Assembly: GCA_030704615.1 (NCBI GenBank)
Contig: CM060732.1
Coordinates: 58,695,053 to 58,759,052 of the forward strand
Reading direction: 5' to 3'
DNA from: Takakia lepidozioides
Lineage: Eukaryota > Streptophyta > Takakiopsida > Takakiales > Takakiaceae
Length of the DNA: 64,000 nt
Below the pieces are notes generated by a model. That model had not been told where the DNA came from, made no database searches, and saw only the letters and a program-made list of their open reading frames with translations. Position numbers and translations under genes: made by a program. Of the stretch, positions 1-10,394 are shown in pieces. The stretch's first letter is position 1. Each line of letters begins with the position of its first letter.

Positions 1-51
1 AATCAAGGAGCTTGCAACAGCTCGCACTGCATGGGTGGAAAACGGAGGGAC
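1..51 (+). pseudogene. TNP2 transposase fragment of outer CACTA element X
   Basis: These 51 bases match the sense strand of the TNP2 exon at 3660-3715 (which is on the minus strand) almost base for base. They translate to IKELATARTAWVENGGT and run directly into the CACTA terminus at base 52. Compared with the copy at 3.7 kb, this one keeps two extra bases that hold the frame, so it preserves an older reading. I infer that it belongs to a second, inverted CACTA element (X) into whose transposase gene element B inserted. The rest of that gene lies left of the window. Confidence 0.7.
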
Positions 52-75
52 CACTACAAGAGATGAGCGTTTTTA
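52..75 (+). repeat. Left terminal inverted repeat of CACTA element B
   Basis: A 24-base terminus starting CACTACAA that pairs with 10327-10350 with two mismatches. The CACTA start is diagnostic of the superfamily. Confidence 0.85.
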
Positions 76-654
76 GGACTACGGGTTTGGCGGAGTCATA
101 AAAACTGCACTAGGTACATGACTACAGAGCGCTGAAATGCATTACAGTTTTAGTTTTATGACTTTGTAGTAATGGATATCACTACATGACTCCGGAAAGT
201 TAGGGAGCATTGGTCAAACATTGTTGACCATGATGACAGGGATGGTTTATATGACTAGTGTGATATGTTTGACTGCACGTGGACGACGTTTCATGGAATC
301 TTATGACTCCATGACTGAAGATGGTTTCAGAGCTCTATTTATACGACTACATCACTACACGTGTCATTTTGAAGGCACATATAATGCAAATAAGGTTGCC
401 CATTAGGTTTAAAAAAGTTAAAAATTTTGCTAATAAGGTTGCCCATTAGTGTAATCGTGAACAGAAAGGAGGGCTGGGACTTGGCGTCTTTTTGTCTCCT
501 GCGCCACACCACATAGCTGAGGGATGGAACGCGGATAGAGGGATATGCAGGGGTGGATGGAGGCGTGAAATGATGCACGAAGGAGAAGAGGAGGAGGAGA
601 CGAGACGAGACAAGCGAGCTCGCCGTTCTTGGGAGAGTCAGCTTGGTCTTAGCA
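76..654 (+). repeat. Left subterminal region of element B
   Basis: Short motifs recur in both orientations: GACTAC, CATGACTACA, TTTATGACT, CACTACATGACTCC. They resemble the subterminal transposase-binding arrays of En/Spm elements. An 18-bp direct repeat, AATAAGGTTGCCCATTAG, occurs near 390-408 and again near 432-450. No gene is supported here. Confidence 0.55.
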
Positions 655-1110
655 AGCGTGTTTCAATCTCTGACTACTCATCTACGCCATAGTGGTTCGA
701 TCTGACAGACCAATCCGACATTACCTGACTACAGACACAAGCAGCACACACAAGAGGTCATCGGTCAAATCCTCCATGGGTCAGGACAGGTCAAGGACAA
801 TGTGGTAGGGCACCTTCTTCTTCAACCTATTTCAGCCTGTGTTGCCCTCTCATCAGACTCGGCCGCAAGATGCATATTGAATTCTGTAAGTTAGGTCGTT
901 GGGTACATCTGTGGTGGTTTGGAGTGACTTTGGCAAGTTACTGCCAGTGTGGCAGCAGGGAAGTATCCAAAAACATATAATAGAGGTGAGGAGAAGCTTT
1001 GGGGTGAACACTTTCCGACCCCAATGGTGGGACAATGGAGACAAAAAGGCGAATGCCTGTTGGACTACAGAGAGAAGTAGATGCATTTCAGATTGTGATA
1101 AGTAGGGTTG
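655..1110 (+). pseudogene. Captured, internally deleted copy of the PPR-PDF locus
   Basis: The piece at about 655-770 matches the minus strand of 14420-14540, and the piece at about 850-1110 matches the minus strand of 10395-10600. The two pieces keep the same order and relative orientation as in the larger locus, but everything between them, including the whole PPR array, is missing. The second piece encodes KYPKT, EEKLW and WWDN in two frames, like the PDF-type motif at 10.4 kb. It is a non-coding remnant. It lies beyond the TNP2 C-terminus and antisense to it, the same layout as in element X. Confidence 0.7.
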
Positions 1111-1526
1111 GGGTGTTTTGGGGAAGAACTGCACACCAGTATGGTTGGGGTGGGAAAGCCGGCTGGCTGGAGGTCTAGTCTCACTTTCACTCATCTAATG
1201 TCAGTGTTGTATCCATTGCAATATGGAGATGTTTGAAACAACATTGGAGCATTTCCAGAGGATGGTCTGGATGGCCTTTCGTGGCGTGTGCTGAATCCAT
1301 GGCAAGAAAACATTGCAGGCAAAACCCATGGCAATGGTACCAGCACGGGTTGGTCCAAAGCCAATTGCAACAACAAATGAATAAAGGGTGCTGAAAGGAA
1401 AGCACTCCATAATTGATCATAAAATCCAGTGTCCAAGCATGATATCTTAATGGGAATGTGAAGGGAGTGTTACCACCTTAAACTATCATGCATGGTCTAT
1501 AACTGGAGTGCACAAATCGCGCATAT

Positions 1527-4500
1527 CTAATCTTCATCATCCTCATCTATGTCTGGGTCACTACATGTATCACTGTCTTCATCACAGACTTCATCTTCTC
1601 CAAGGGTTGGCTGAACATCATCACCACGTATACGGGGTGCTCGGAGGTACAAGGAGGCCACCTGCTCTGGAGTAACCGGTACCGCTCGGCTGCATGTTGG
1701 GCCATCAGTAACCACAGTCTCCTCTAGTCTTTGTGGGGCTAACATCCTTCCACTTCCGCCACATCATCATTATCAATTGATATGTCGCAGACCACTCTAC
1801 GTGCTCGGGGGCTCTTCTCCAGGACGACTTTCCACCCCGGCTCCTTCACACAATCAGAAAAAAACACTTGATCAACCTGGCCAGGAAACACAAAAGGTTG
1901 CTCAGAAGGTGGAAGCATACGGTTAAAATTGACAAGTGTGAAGCCAGCATCATCTTGACGACCCACGCGACTCGCCCGTACCCACGAACACAAAAACACT
2001 ATAGGCTGTGTTTGGCCATAGTCAATTTGCAAAATCTCCCTTATAAGACCCACATATCTTGTAGGTTCCTCCATGTCATTGCCTGAATTGTTGGTAATGG
2101 GCTGGTGCTGGAAAACAGATGAGACTCCACAATCAAAAGACACCATACTTGTTGTGTTCATGCCGGGGGATGTAACCCTGTAATGGTTACCATACGCTGT
2201 CATACTCTTGAATGACAGGGCAGTAAATGATGGAGGCCTTGAAAGATCCAGTAATTCCTCACGTGTTGTAGGATCAAGCCCATCTGATTGAATTGAGAGA
2301 TGATCCCGTACACCTTGAGGGAGCCAAACAGCAAATGGAGGACAAGGATGCAAATCAGGAGGGTACTGAATTGCCGTGGGATTGCTCATGCCTTCCAGCC
2401 CTTGCTCCTCACGAAACAAGCGTCGTCTGGCTTCTATCCGTGTGGACTCTGCTTCATATATCCTGTCACAATCCGAGGGTCAGCCAGGAGATTGACAGAG
2501 GTGGCGTGGGAGATTTGAAAAGACGCCATATGCCAACTAATGATAAATGACTAAAACTTGGAAATCTGAATGTCAATGAAGTAGATTTCTTACCCCAACA
2601 TGACTGATAGACGAGGATGGTTCTGAATGATGTACTCATGTACAATATCACACAGGTCATTCAATTTTCGGGCTTTAGAACTTCCTTCCACAACTTCACG
2701 TTCCACAGATTCTGCCTCATCTGCATCCCACACCCTTCGTACACTTCCATCAAATCCTGCCATATACTCTGTGCAAAAACCCAATGCTTCTTCAAATTGG
2801 TATCCTTCTGCCATGCTCCCCTCGGGCCTTGCCATGTTTCTTACGTAGCCCTCATATCTTTCATTGCCCGCTCCATGGGGTACATCCAACGAGATGCTAC
2901 GGGCCCGCATAAGTACAACTCATCCACTAGGTGAACAACCAGATGTGTCATCACATCAAAAAATGATGGTGGGAACTCCTTCTCTATAAGACACAGAGTG
3001 AGAACTGCTTCAGTTCTCAATTCCTCATACTCTACAGGATTCACCACTTTTGCACACAACTTCTTAAATACACGACATACTCGCAAAATGGCCCTTCGAG
3101 GACCACTTGGCATGAGCCCACGGATAGCAAGCGGTATAATTTGCTGCATGAGCACATGATAGTCATGTGATTTCATGCCTGACAACTTCTTCTTCACCAC
3201 ATGCTTTTTGAAAGCTGATGCGTAGCCTGTTGGCACTTTCAAGTTCTGCACAATCTCCAGAAAGACTTGTAACTCAGCCTCAGTGAGGACATAAGGGGCA
3301 GGAGGCATAATTAACGTATCTGCTCTGTCAGGATCACGTTGTAGCCACAATTCGGGCGCATCCCAAGTAGCTCCAAATCACGGCGAACTTTCAATGTGTC
3401 TTTCTCACCAAAGATAGTTTTAATAATATTTTCAGCCAAGTTCTTCTCGCAATGCATTGCGTCAAACGTGTGGCGGATGAGGAGACCCTACAAAATGAAC
3501 ACATAAGCAATTGAGCATTTACTCATCACAATTTAAACAGAAAACGCAAAAATGTACACAGCCAATTTAAAGGCCATGAAGGAATTACCTCCCAATAAGG
3601 TAAGACATATAAAATTGACAATCGCTTAACTCCATGAGTTTTTGCTGGGTCTGTCCTGCTATCTGGCGTCCCTCCGTTTTCCACCCATAGTGCGAGCTGT
3701 TGCAAGGTCCTTGATTTGTGTTCCAGTCTGCGTTTTTGGAGGAGTTCCATGCTCAGTAGCGCCATTGAACATTCTTGACCTTCTATATGGATGATTGCGG
3801 GCCAAAAATCTTCGGTGGCCTAGGAAAACAATTTTTCCACATGTGTGTAACTGCTGTGAAGTCACCCGGGTCCACAAGCTGGACAACCAGCATAACCTTT
3901 CGTCACTTGACCTGAGAGCAAGCCATATGCAGGGTAGTCATGGATTGACCACATCAACACTGCCCTCAGTGTGAATTCGCGTTGACCACGAGGACGGGAA
4001 ACATCATGAGCTGCAATCCTCTCCATAGTTCCAATAGCTCTTCCACTAGGGGCATCAGGTAAACATCTACGTTGTCCGAGGTAACAGACTCCTTACCAGG
4101 AATCAGTAGCGCTAACATGACAAAGAACTTTTTGGTCATTAACCACGGAGGCAGATTGTAATTGACCAAGAGAACGGGCCATGTGCTCCAACTTGTGGAT
4201 TGAGCTCCGTAGGGATTTACACCGTCTAAGGCCAATCCAAATCGCAGAGATCGTGGCTCTGCAGCAAAATCCGCAAATGTGGTGTCAATGTGTCTCCATG
4301 CTTTGCTATCAGCTGGATGTCGAACCAACCCATCCTGGCTCTTATGTCTGTCGTGCCATGTCATGAGGTTAGCGATCGATTTACATCGGTACATACGTTT
4401 CAACCTTGGAATGACAGGGAAGTGTCGCAATACTTTCTTGGGCACACTTCCACGACCTGGAATGTAACGGGAACTGCGGCACACTGGGCAAATGTCTACA

Positions 4501-5040
4501 TTCTCATACTCCCCACGGAAGAGTACACAACCACGCTCACAGGCATGAATCATCGTGTACTGCAATCCATCTTGGCAATCATGGTTTTGTTTCATAGTGA
4601 GTTTTCGGCAATGAATTCTCTTTAGGCAAAAGACTCTTACGCAACAATCCCAGAAGCTCATCCACAAATGCATTGGTGCACTTGTGGGTAGTGCATGCGT
4701 TCAGCAACGTCAAAGTTGCTTGCAGCCGGCTGATGGAGCACCCTTCAAAATGTGGACATTGCGACGCTCGAAAGAGTTTATCATACTCGGGATCAACGTG
4801 CAGGTGAGCATTCTCATCAAATTCATTGTCTCCGGAATCGTCGAGATCATCGTCATGATCGGCAAATGTGTGATCGGTTCCACCATGAATGGGGTCCTCT
4901 CTGTTTGCATCTGCAAAGAGAAACGCTTCCTGCAATGCACGCTGCATTTCTACCTCCAATCCACCACTCTCATCTGCGTTCTCTGTGACATTGGGCTCCC
5001 GCTGTGCCGCAGGGCCTTCGTCTTCATCATCTGAATATTC
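1527..5040 (-). pseudogene. TNP2-type CACTA transposase, frameshifted
   Basis: The protein reads from 5040 down to 1527. Segments in order: an acidic N-terminus with SQCPHFEGCSIS (4959-4579); a zinc-ribbon-like stretch with CERGC and CPVC; the TNP2 core with DGLVRHPADSKAW, STWPVLLVNYNLPPWL and DVYLMPLVEELLELW (4673-3966); YPAYGLLSGQ and GHRRFLARNH (about 3960-3700); the DUF4218 region with HLVDELYLCGPV (3350-2841) then ARPEGSMAEGY (to 2590); a DUF4216-like segment with GFTLVNFNRM and GWKVVLEKSPRARR (2419-1739); and an acidic tail (1745-1527). An intron is likely near 3490-3590. The frame changes without an intron signal near 4590, 4030, 3840, 3700 and 2865. The change near 3700 reflects a 2-base loss relative to the copy at 1-51. 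The catalytic order of the family is recognisable, but the gene is probably dead. Confidence 0.8.
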
Positions 5041-5055
5041 ACATCATGGAGGTGT

Positions 5056-8000
5056 TTGTGCAGGCTTGCGGGAGCGAAACGGCCTCGCAAGCCACGCGCT
5101 CCGAAGGAAAAAACTAGGGATCAAGGTCCTGCAAGGCAAAGTGCCAGACTGAAGACGATGAAGACTACGATTCTGCATGATGACTCTTCTGAGGACGATG
5201 AGGACGATCCACTCCTCCCACGCCAGTGCGAGGCGAGTGCGTCATCGGCGGATGCCACGACGAGCCGAGGAGAACATGCCCAGGCTCATGTCGCAGGACA
5301 AAAACGCCCATCATCTACACTATGAACACCTTCTTCGTCTGTGAGTTATAGTTCTTCACAATGACCATGATTCAAATTATGTATGTTTTTGGTAAAATCA
5401 CGAAGAGATAGGGTATGGTAAGATCATGAAGAGATAGGGTATGTCTGTCAAGACAGGGAAGTTGGACAATGCAGGGGTCAGCCAAGGCACAATCACAAAT
5501 GATTTCCACTAGACAAGTTGAAGTGCCGAAGGCATGATGTCAGCCCAATGTAGACTTCAGGTGTGTTCAAATTCTTTGCGCACCCCATAAAACCAACGTC
5601 CTGGTACTAAGCTACAATGGCTACTTATAGAGATACTTGGGTTACTTATGCACCCAGAATATCAGTAAAACTTGGAGGGATACTTCTCATGGACCCATCA
5701 GGTTTGTCCATTTGAATTCTTGCTATGGATTTCAGAACACCCCATACCTAAGAGGTTCAAAAATGTACTGGGAGGACATCATTGGGGCCAATCAAATTTG
5801 GGAGATTTACTGCCCAAGATCATACTGAGTTTTGGGTAATCTTGTCTTTACAAATCATATGTGCTTCCAGTTTGTTATCTTGAATTCAAGGATTTGTTGT
5901 TTGCTGCCTATATGTATGTGTAATCACCCACATTGTACTGGAATTTCTTTTCAGGGCAAGCACAAGCGCACTGGATCCACGATCCCTGCTGCTAGCAATG
6001 GAGATGGCGCCCACAAGAACGCAGGAGGTGGCCCTAACTCTCCCATCGTTGTGGGTTCTGTGCCACCAGTACCCCCACCTTATTATGGTATGCCTCAGTA
6101 CCCACAGTCTGGCACTCAGTATGGTCAATATGGTGCTCCTCCATATGGGCAGTATGGCCAGTATCCTCCTCCACCATATTTGCCACCCCTAATAGCTATG
6201 GGGGTGGCAGGCCATCGGAATATCCTCCTGCTTATGGACAGTATGGCCAGTATGGTCCTCGACCTTCTGGCCAACAGCCATGGCCACCAGTACTTGGCAG
6301 GATCCTGCTTTGAATTCTCCTGAGCGCACGGAGGTCTCTGAAGGAGGGGAGGGTGCCGTTTCAAAGAATGATAGAACCAATGCTTTAAGGAGGGCTAATA
6401 GCTCAGCCAAAATTGAAGCTGCCAAGGTGAAGGAAGAGAGAATAGCTGCAGGTCTTCCTCCACGGTGATTTGACGAACCTCAAAGGAGCCCCGTATGGTC
6501 AGACCCGGAATGTATGGCACGCTGCCCTTAAAGGACAGGCTTATCGCAAGCTAGATTGTTCCCTTGCCATCAACAACCAACCTGATGAACTTGTATACGA
6601 AATCAGAGATCACCTGGCTAAGCTATTTTCATATACGCCACACAAGTTAAAAGACTTCCACCTAAAACAAACAATTGGCAGAATAATGAAGAGCCAGCGT
6701 TATGAAGCACACACTGCGTGGTTGGGTGGTAAGGGGAAACCCATTACTGTATCTGACGAGGTATGGAACAAGCTTGTAAGTTACTGGCAGACAGAGGTGT
6801 TCCACAAAGTGTCGGGCAACATGAAGAAGGCAAATGGTGCAATTCAAAATCCTACCAAGACTGGCCGTGGTGGGAAGGCAATGGTGGAAGCACGCTTGGT
6901 AAGTGGCATCATCACGACTCTGTATTTTGTTCCTCATTGAATTGCTATGTGTATATAGTCAGCCCTCACATTGCTTACTGACTTGTGGCATGGGTTTGTT
7001 GTGGCATGGATTAATTAATAGGAAACACTATCAGGGTGCCCTCCTACATTATATGAAATTCAAGAGGGTTCAGGTCACGGTTGTCAGCTGGGAGTGACAG
7101 GCGGGTAAGTGTGTTTTCCACGTTTGCTAGAGTGGTTGCTGCATCATAGGTTGCTAGGGTTTTTTTCAAGGCTTTTGGCCTGGTTTTCTTTCCAATGGTT
7201 GTTCATGCTAGGTTTTTTTTGTTTGATTCATACTTGGGCAAGTTTTCATGGATTGGCAGGAGGGAAGTCTCTCGCATATTCTACAGTAGTTGGCAGGATG
7301 GATGGCTTGGACAAACTGGTGGAATCACAAGGACGTGACATGGCAGAATTAAAATTACAGATGCAGAGTATGATTGAGTACCAGAAAGCCATTGTGGCCA
7401 GATTGGGGATTAATCTACCAGGCGCAGGACCAGTGACATCTACGATGGATACGTCTGCTGTGACAGTATCAAAATGTTTGGAATCCCAATTTCAGACGGT
7501 AACTGGTGCTCACTCTAAGCCCTTATGTCTTCTGTCACTGATGATCTTTTGAATTTGACCGAGCAGCAGCAGGATACAGGGAAGGCCAGCTGTGAGGTAC
7601 ACGTGGAAATTCAGCCCTTGCCACGTACAAACAAGTAGTAGCAGTCCAGGGGGCAATGGTGACAGAGCCGCCGGGCACACGGATTCTGGTATACAGGTAT
7701 GTGGGAGTTTAAATGGGGAGGAAGATGCAGACGGGGACAAAACAAACAAGCAGGTTGCTTTAATTTCTCCTGCTCACATGTTGAAGCCAAATGACAGTTT
7801 ACTTCCTGGACCACGAGGAAGCATTTACTAATTCTGGACTTAAATGGTCTGTTATGTGAATCTTTTCATTCTGCTAAGGGCCTGCATCCCTTCCCAAAGG
7901 TTTTGTGGGGAAGATGTGTGGCAAGAAGATGGTAGTTTTGAGACCACGCTGTTATGACTTTTTGCAAAAGTGTTTTGAACACTTTGAGGTGGCGGTGTGG

Positions 8001-9186
8001 TCTTGTTGCCAAGCTCGCAACTTTTCCCAATGGTGGACTATATTTTGCAGCCCACACTAAGCTGGTTTTCCAGTGGGATGCCCTTCACTGTGACGAGGAT
8101 CCAGTCCCTCCCATGCCGTAAGGGGTCTGATTCAAAGCCATTATATTTCAAGAACTTGTCTAGAGTGTGGGCAGACTGGCCAGAATGGATTTATGAGGAC
8201 ACTGTTCTTGTTGACGACACACCAAGAAAGGCGGCAAAAAATCCTCCCTTCAGTGGGATTTTTCCAGAGCCATGGAAAGTGCAACCAGATTCACCAACTG
8301 ATGAGTATCTAACAGAGGTGTTGTGGCCTTTCTTGTGGAAGGCATCGAAAGCTGCCAGTATTCCCAAGTTTTTGGAGTCTCAGCCTTTTTTCGGACAACA
8401 ACCATACAACACTGCTACTGTGAAGGTACAAACATTCTGACAGTGCTCTAGAGGCTACAAGGTTTGTGGGTTCATTCATTGCATTGCTTTCCTGGATGCT
8501 TCTCCTCGGTTGCTTGATTAATGCTAGGTTTTCTTTGCAGGTTTTCATGTTGGCTTTTTTTGTTTGATTCATACTTGGATTTTGTTTCTATTCACTATTC
8601 CTGTTTGCTCATTGCTTTCCTGGTTGTTCTCTGGTCTGTGACACAGGAACTTGTGACAAACAAAGGTGATATTGTCGACAAGCCGGTACAGACCAGGGGC
8701 AAGAGTGTCGACCCGGTGAATAGCCCCCCAAAAGAGGTCTCACAACCACTCGAGACTGCAAATGGAGTAAGTCCAGGGGTCTTGTCTGTAATTTTATTTT
8801 TTCCAACCTTGGGGCTCTCTTTAATTCGCAAATGTTGAGTGTCCTAGTCGTGTGTATGTCATGGGTTTTCATATCGTGTTCTTTTTTGTGTGGAGTTGGG
8901 ATCACAGTTCAGGGTGGGTGACGAGGTTCGGTTGGATATGAACTCCAAACGCAAGAAATGTGGAGTAGGGCTGATTGTTGCTCTTCAAGGTGCTGTGGTG
9001 GGTTACGGGTACCCTGCTGTGCCCCTTGATTATGCCTGTGTGTACATCAAAGAGGCATGTGTCAGTAACACCCCTCTACCATATGTGAATGGTGTTAGGA
9101 AACATACCGAGTTGGGGCAGGTGGTTGGCCAGACAACACTTTGGAGTCTAAAGTTACTGAAACTTATGGAGCTGCGGAAGGGATAG
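5056..9186 (+). CDS. Second CACTA gene: Transposase_24-like protein with FCP1-like insert
   Basis: This gene diverges from TNP2. Likely exons are: 5056-5325 (basic, with AKRPRKPRAPKEK, then an acidic DDSSEDDEDD run); 5955-6898 (Pro/Tyr-rich, YGQYGQYPPPPY repeats, then a helical domain with NVWHAALKGQAYRKL and DEVWNKLVSYW, ending at a GTAAGT donor); 7260-7498 (coiled coil, AELKLQMQSMIEYQ); the FCP1-like block 7813-8425; 8647-8766 (GTAAGT donor); and 8908-9186 (FRVGDEVRLDMNSKRK to stop). The last segment resembles the C-terminal domain of plant En/Spm-linked proteins (DUF8039-like, inference). Frame breaks near 6190 and 6466 suggest decay or small introns. The TNPA-like, DNA-binding role is inferred from family and position. 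A single transcript is not proven. Confidence 0.55.
7813..8425 (+). pseudogene. FCP1-like (NLI-interacting factor, HAD phosphatase) domain inside the CACTA gene
   Basis: In order, across three frames: HLLILDLNGLL (7819 onward; the first catalytic Asp of the DxDGT box is present but the second is Asn); KKMVVLRPRCYDFLQKCFE and FEVAVWSCC; LVFQWDALHCDED; KPLYFKNLSRVW; DTVLVDDTPRKAAKNPP (the DDS/T motif); and IPKFLESQPFFGQ. This is the full order of an FCP1 homology domain of plant 'HAD superfamily' type. Frame changes near 7905, 8045 and 8120 without clear splice sites suggest a degenerate copy, though very short introns cannot be excluded. It ends at a plausible donor (AAG|GTACAA) and is followed by exons typical of the transposon gene. 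It was probably captured from the host and, with the missing second Asp, would not act as a phosphatase. Confidence 0.65.
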
Positions 9187-9779
9187 TCAGTATTGCACTG
9201 TTTAACAGAGTTCTTGATTCTAATAGCACCAGAATATACTAGCTATAACAATTCAACCCATGTGTGGGGTTGCTTGTTTTTGGCTGGGCCTTTTGAGGCA
9301 TGGATTTTTGACCTTGTGGCTTTTGAGGTGTCCACTGGGACATTGGTCTCATTTGGATTTTTGTAATGTGATTTATAGGGCTTGTATTGCCCTGTAGTAG
9401 ACTATTTTCATTCTTCTTGTGGTTGATAGTATGCAGGAGGGATCCATTCTGTTTTCATATTGGAATTTCACTATGTAATGAAGAATTTAAATAATTTAAT
9501 TCACTTTTATTTTAAATAATAATATTAAAAATAAAACCATTTAAAAAAATTTTCCAAGGCTGCAATCTCCCTGTTCTTTTAAATATTAAATGAAAACTAA
9601 ACATTAAAAATATAAACTATTTCGGAAAACAATCTTGATGACACGTGGCATCACACCTGCTCAAACCAGAACACGTGGCAGTATATGACACGACATTCTT
9701 TATCCATATTTTCACCACGTGTAAAGATCCGTAGTCATATATGCTAGTCATATATTTTGTCTGTGTGCCACATGTCACA
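9187..9779. other. 3' flank of the CACTA plus-strand gene, AT-rich
   Basis: The region holds AT-rich sequence with TTTAAATAAT runs near 9480-9610, consistent with a 3' untranslated region and spacer. No ORF or RNA gene is supported. Confidence 0.5.
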
Positions 9780-10150
9780 TCTCAAGTGCAACAGGTATCC
9801 CGCTAACAACTCTCCATGTAGACATCCCTGTAGTCATATGATCGAGTCATGTAGTCACCACGTGTGAAATCTGCCATAGCACACGTGTCCCGCTAGCACC
9901 TCTCCATGTAGGCATCACTGTGCAGACATGTAGTCATATGATTATGGCAAGAAGTCGTGACATGTCAAATTCGCAGTGGCGCACGTGTCCATCCGTCGCC
10001 TCTCCATGTAGGCATCACTTTGCAGACATATAGTCATATGATCCCTTGACGAATGCATGACGTGTCACTTGCGCAGTGGTGCACGTGTCCCGCTGAAGCC
10101 TCTCCATGTAGGCAGCGCTCAACAGACAATATAGTCATATATTAGTCATA
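9780..10150 (+). repeat. Four subterminal repeats of about 90-100 bp, element B right side
   Basis: TCTCCATGTAG recurs at 9811, 9901, 10001 and 10101. Each unit also holds a CACGTGT core (a G-box-like palindrome) and TAGTCATAT(GAT). They sit just inside the right end. By analogy with En/Spm subterminal arrays they may be transposase-binding sites (inference). Confidence 0.7.
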
Positions 10151-10326
10151 TAGTTGTGACTGCAACCCTCTCTGCATCAGGACTCCAGGTGCCACTCAAG
10201 CAGTCACGGATATGACTTGCCAAACGCAGTCCTAAAGACTAGTCGCTATGACATGGTTTTTTTCACTACAGAGTGATGTAGTCATGAACACATGTAAGAC
10301 TGAAAAAATAGTCATATGTGAAGTCA

Positions 10327-10350
10327 TAAAAACGCTCATATGTTGTAGTG
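10327..10350 (-). repeat. Right terminal inverted repeat of CACTA element B
   Basis: Ends ATATGTTGTAGTG, the inverse of the left end with two mismatches in 24. Confidence 0.85.
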
Positions 10351-10394
10351 AACTAATCACACTAGTTCCTATGGTCAATTGCATCTGCTACTCT

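Larger units (their letters stand above)
52..10350. mobile_element. CACTA (En/Spm) DNA transposon, element B, complete end to end
   Basis: The left end starts CACTACAAGAGATGAGCG. The right end, read inverted, starts CACTACAACATATGAGCG. They agree at 22 of the first 24 bases. Inside are a TNP2 transposase on the minus strand (1527-5040), a second spliced gene on the plus strand (5056-9186), and subterminal repeats at both ends. CACTA elements normally leave a 3-bp target duplication. Here the flanks are GAC and AAC, so the duplication is imperfect, which fits loss of target sequence on one side. The transposase carries several frameshifts, so the copy is probably not self-mobile. Length is 10,299 bp. 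Confidence 0.85.

Noticed and set aside
899-1105. 68-codon plus-strand frame read as a small gene
   Set aside because: It is part of the frameshifted PPR-PDF remnant.
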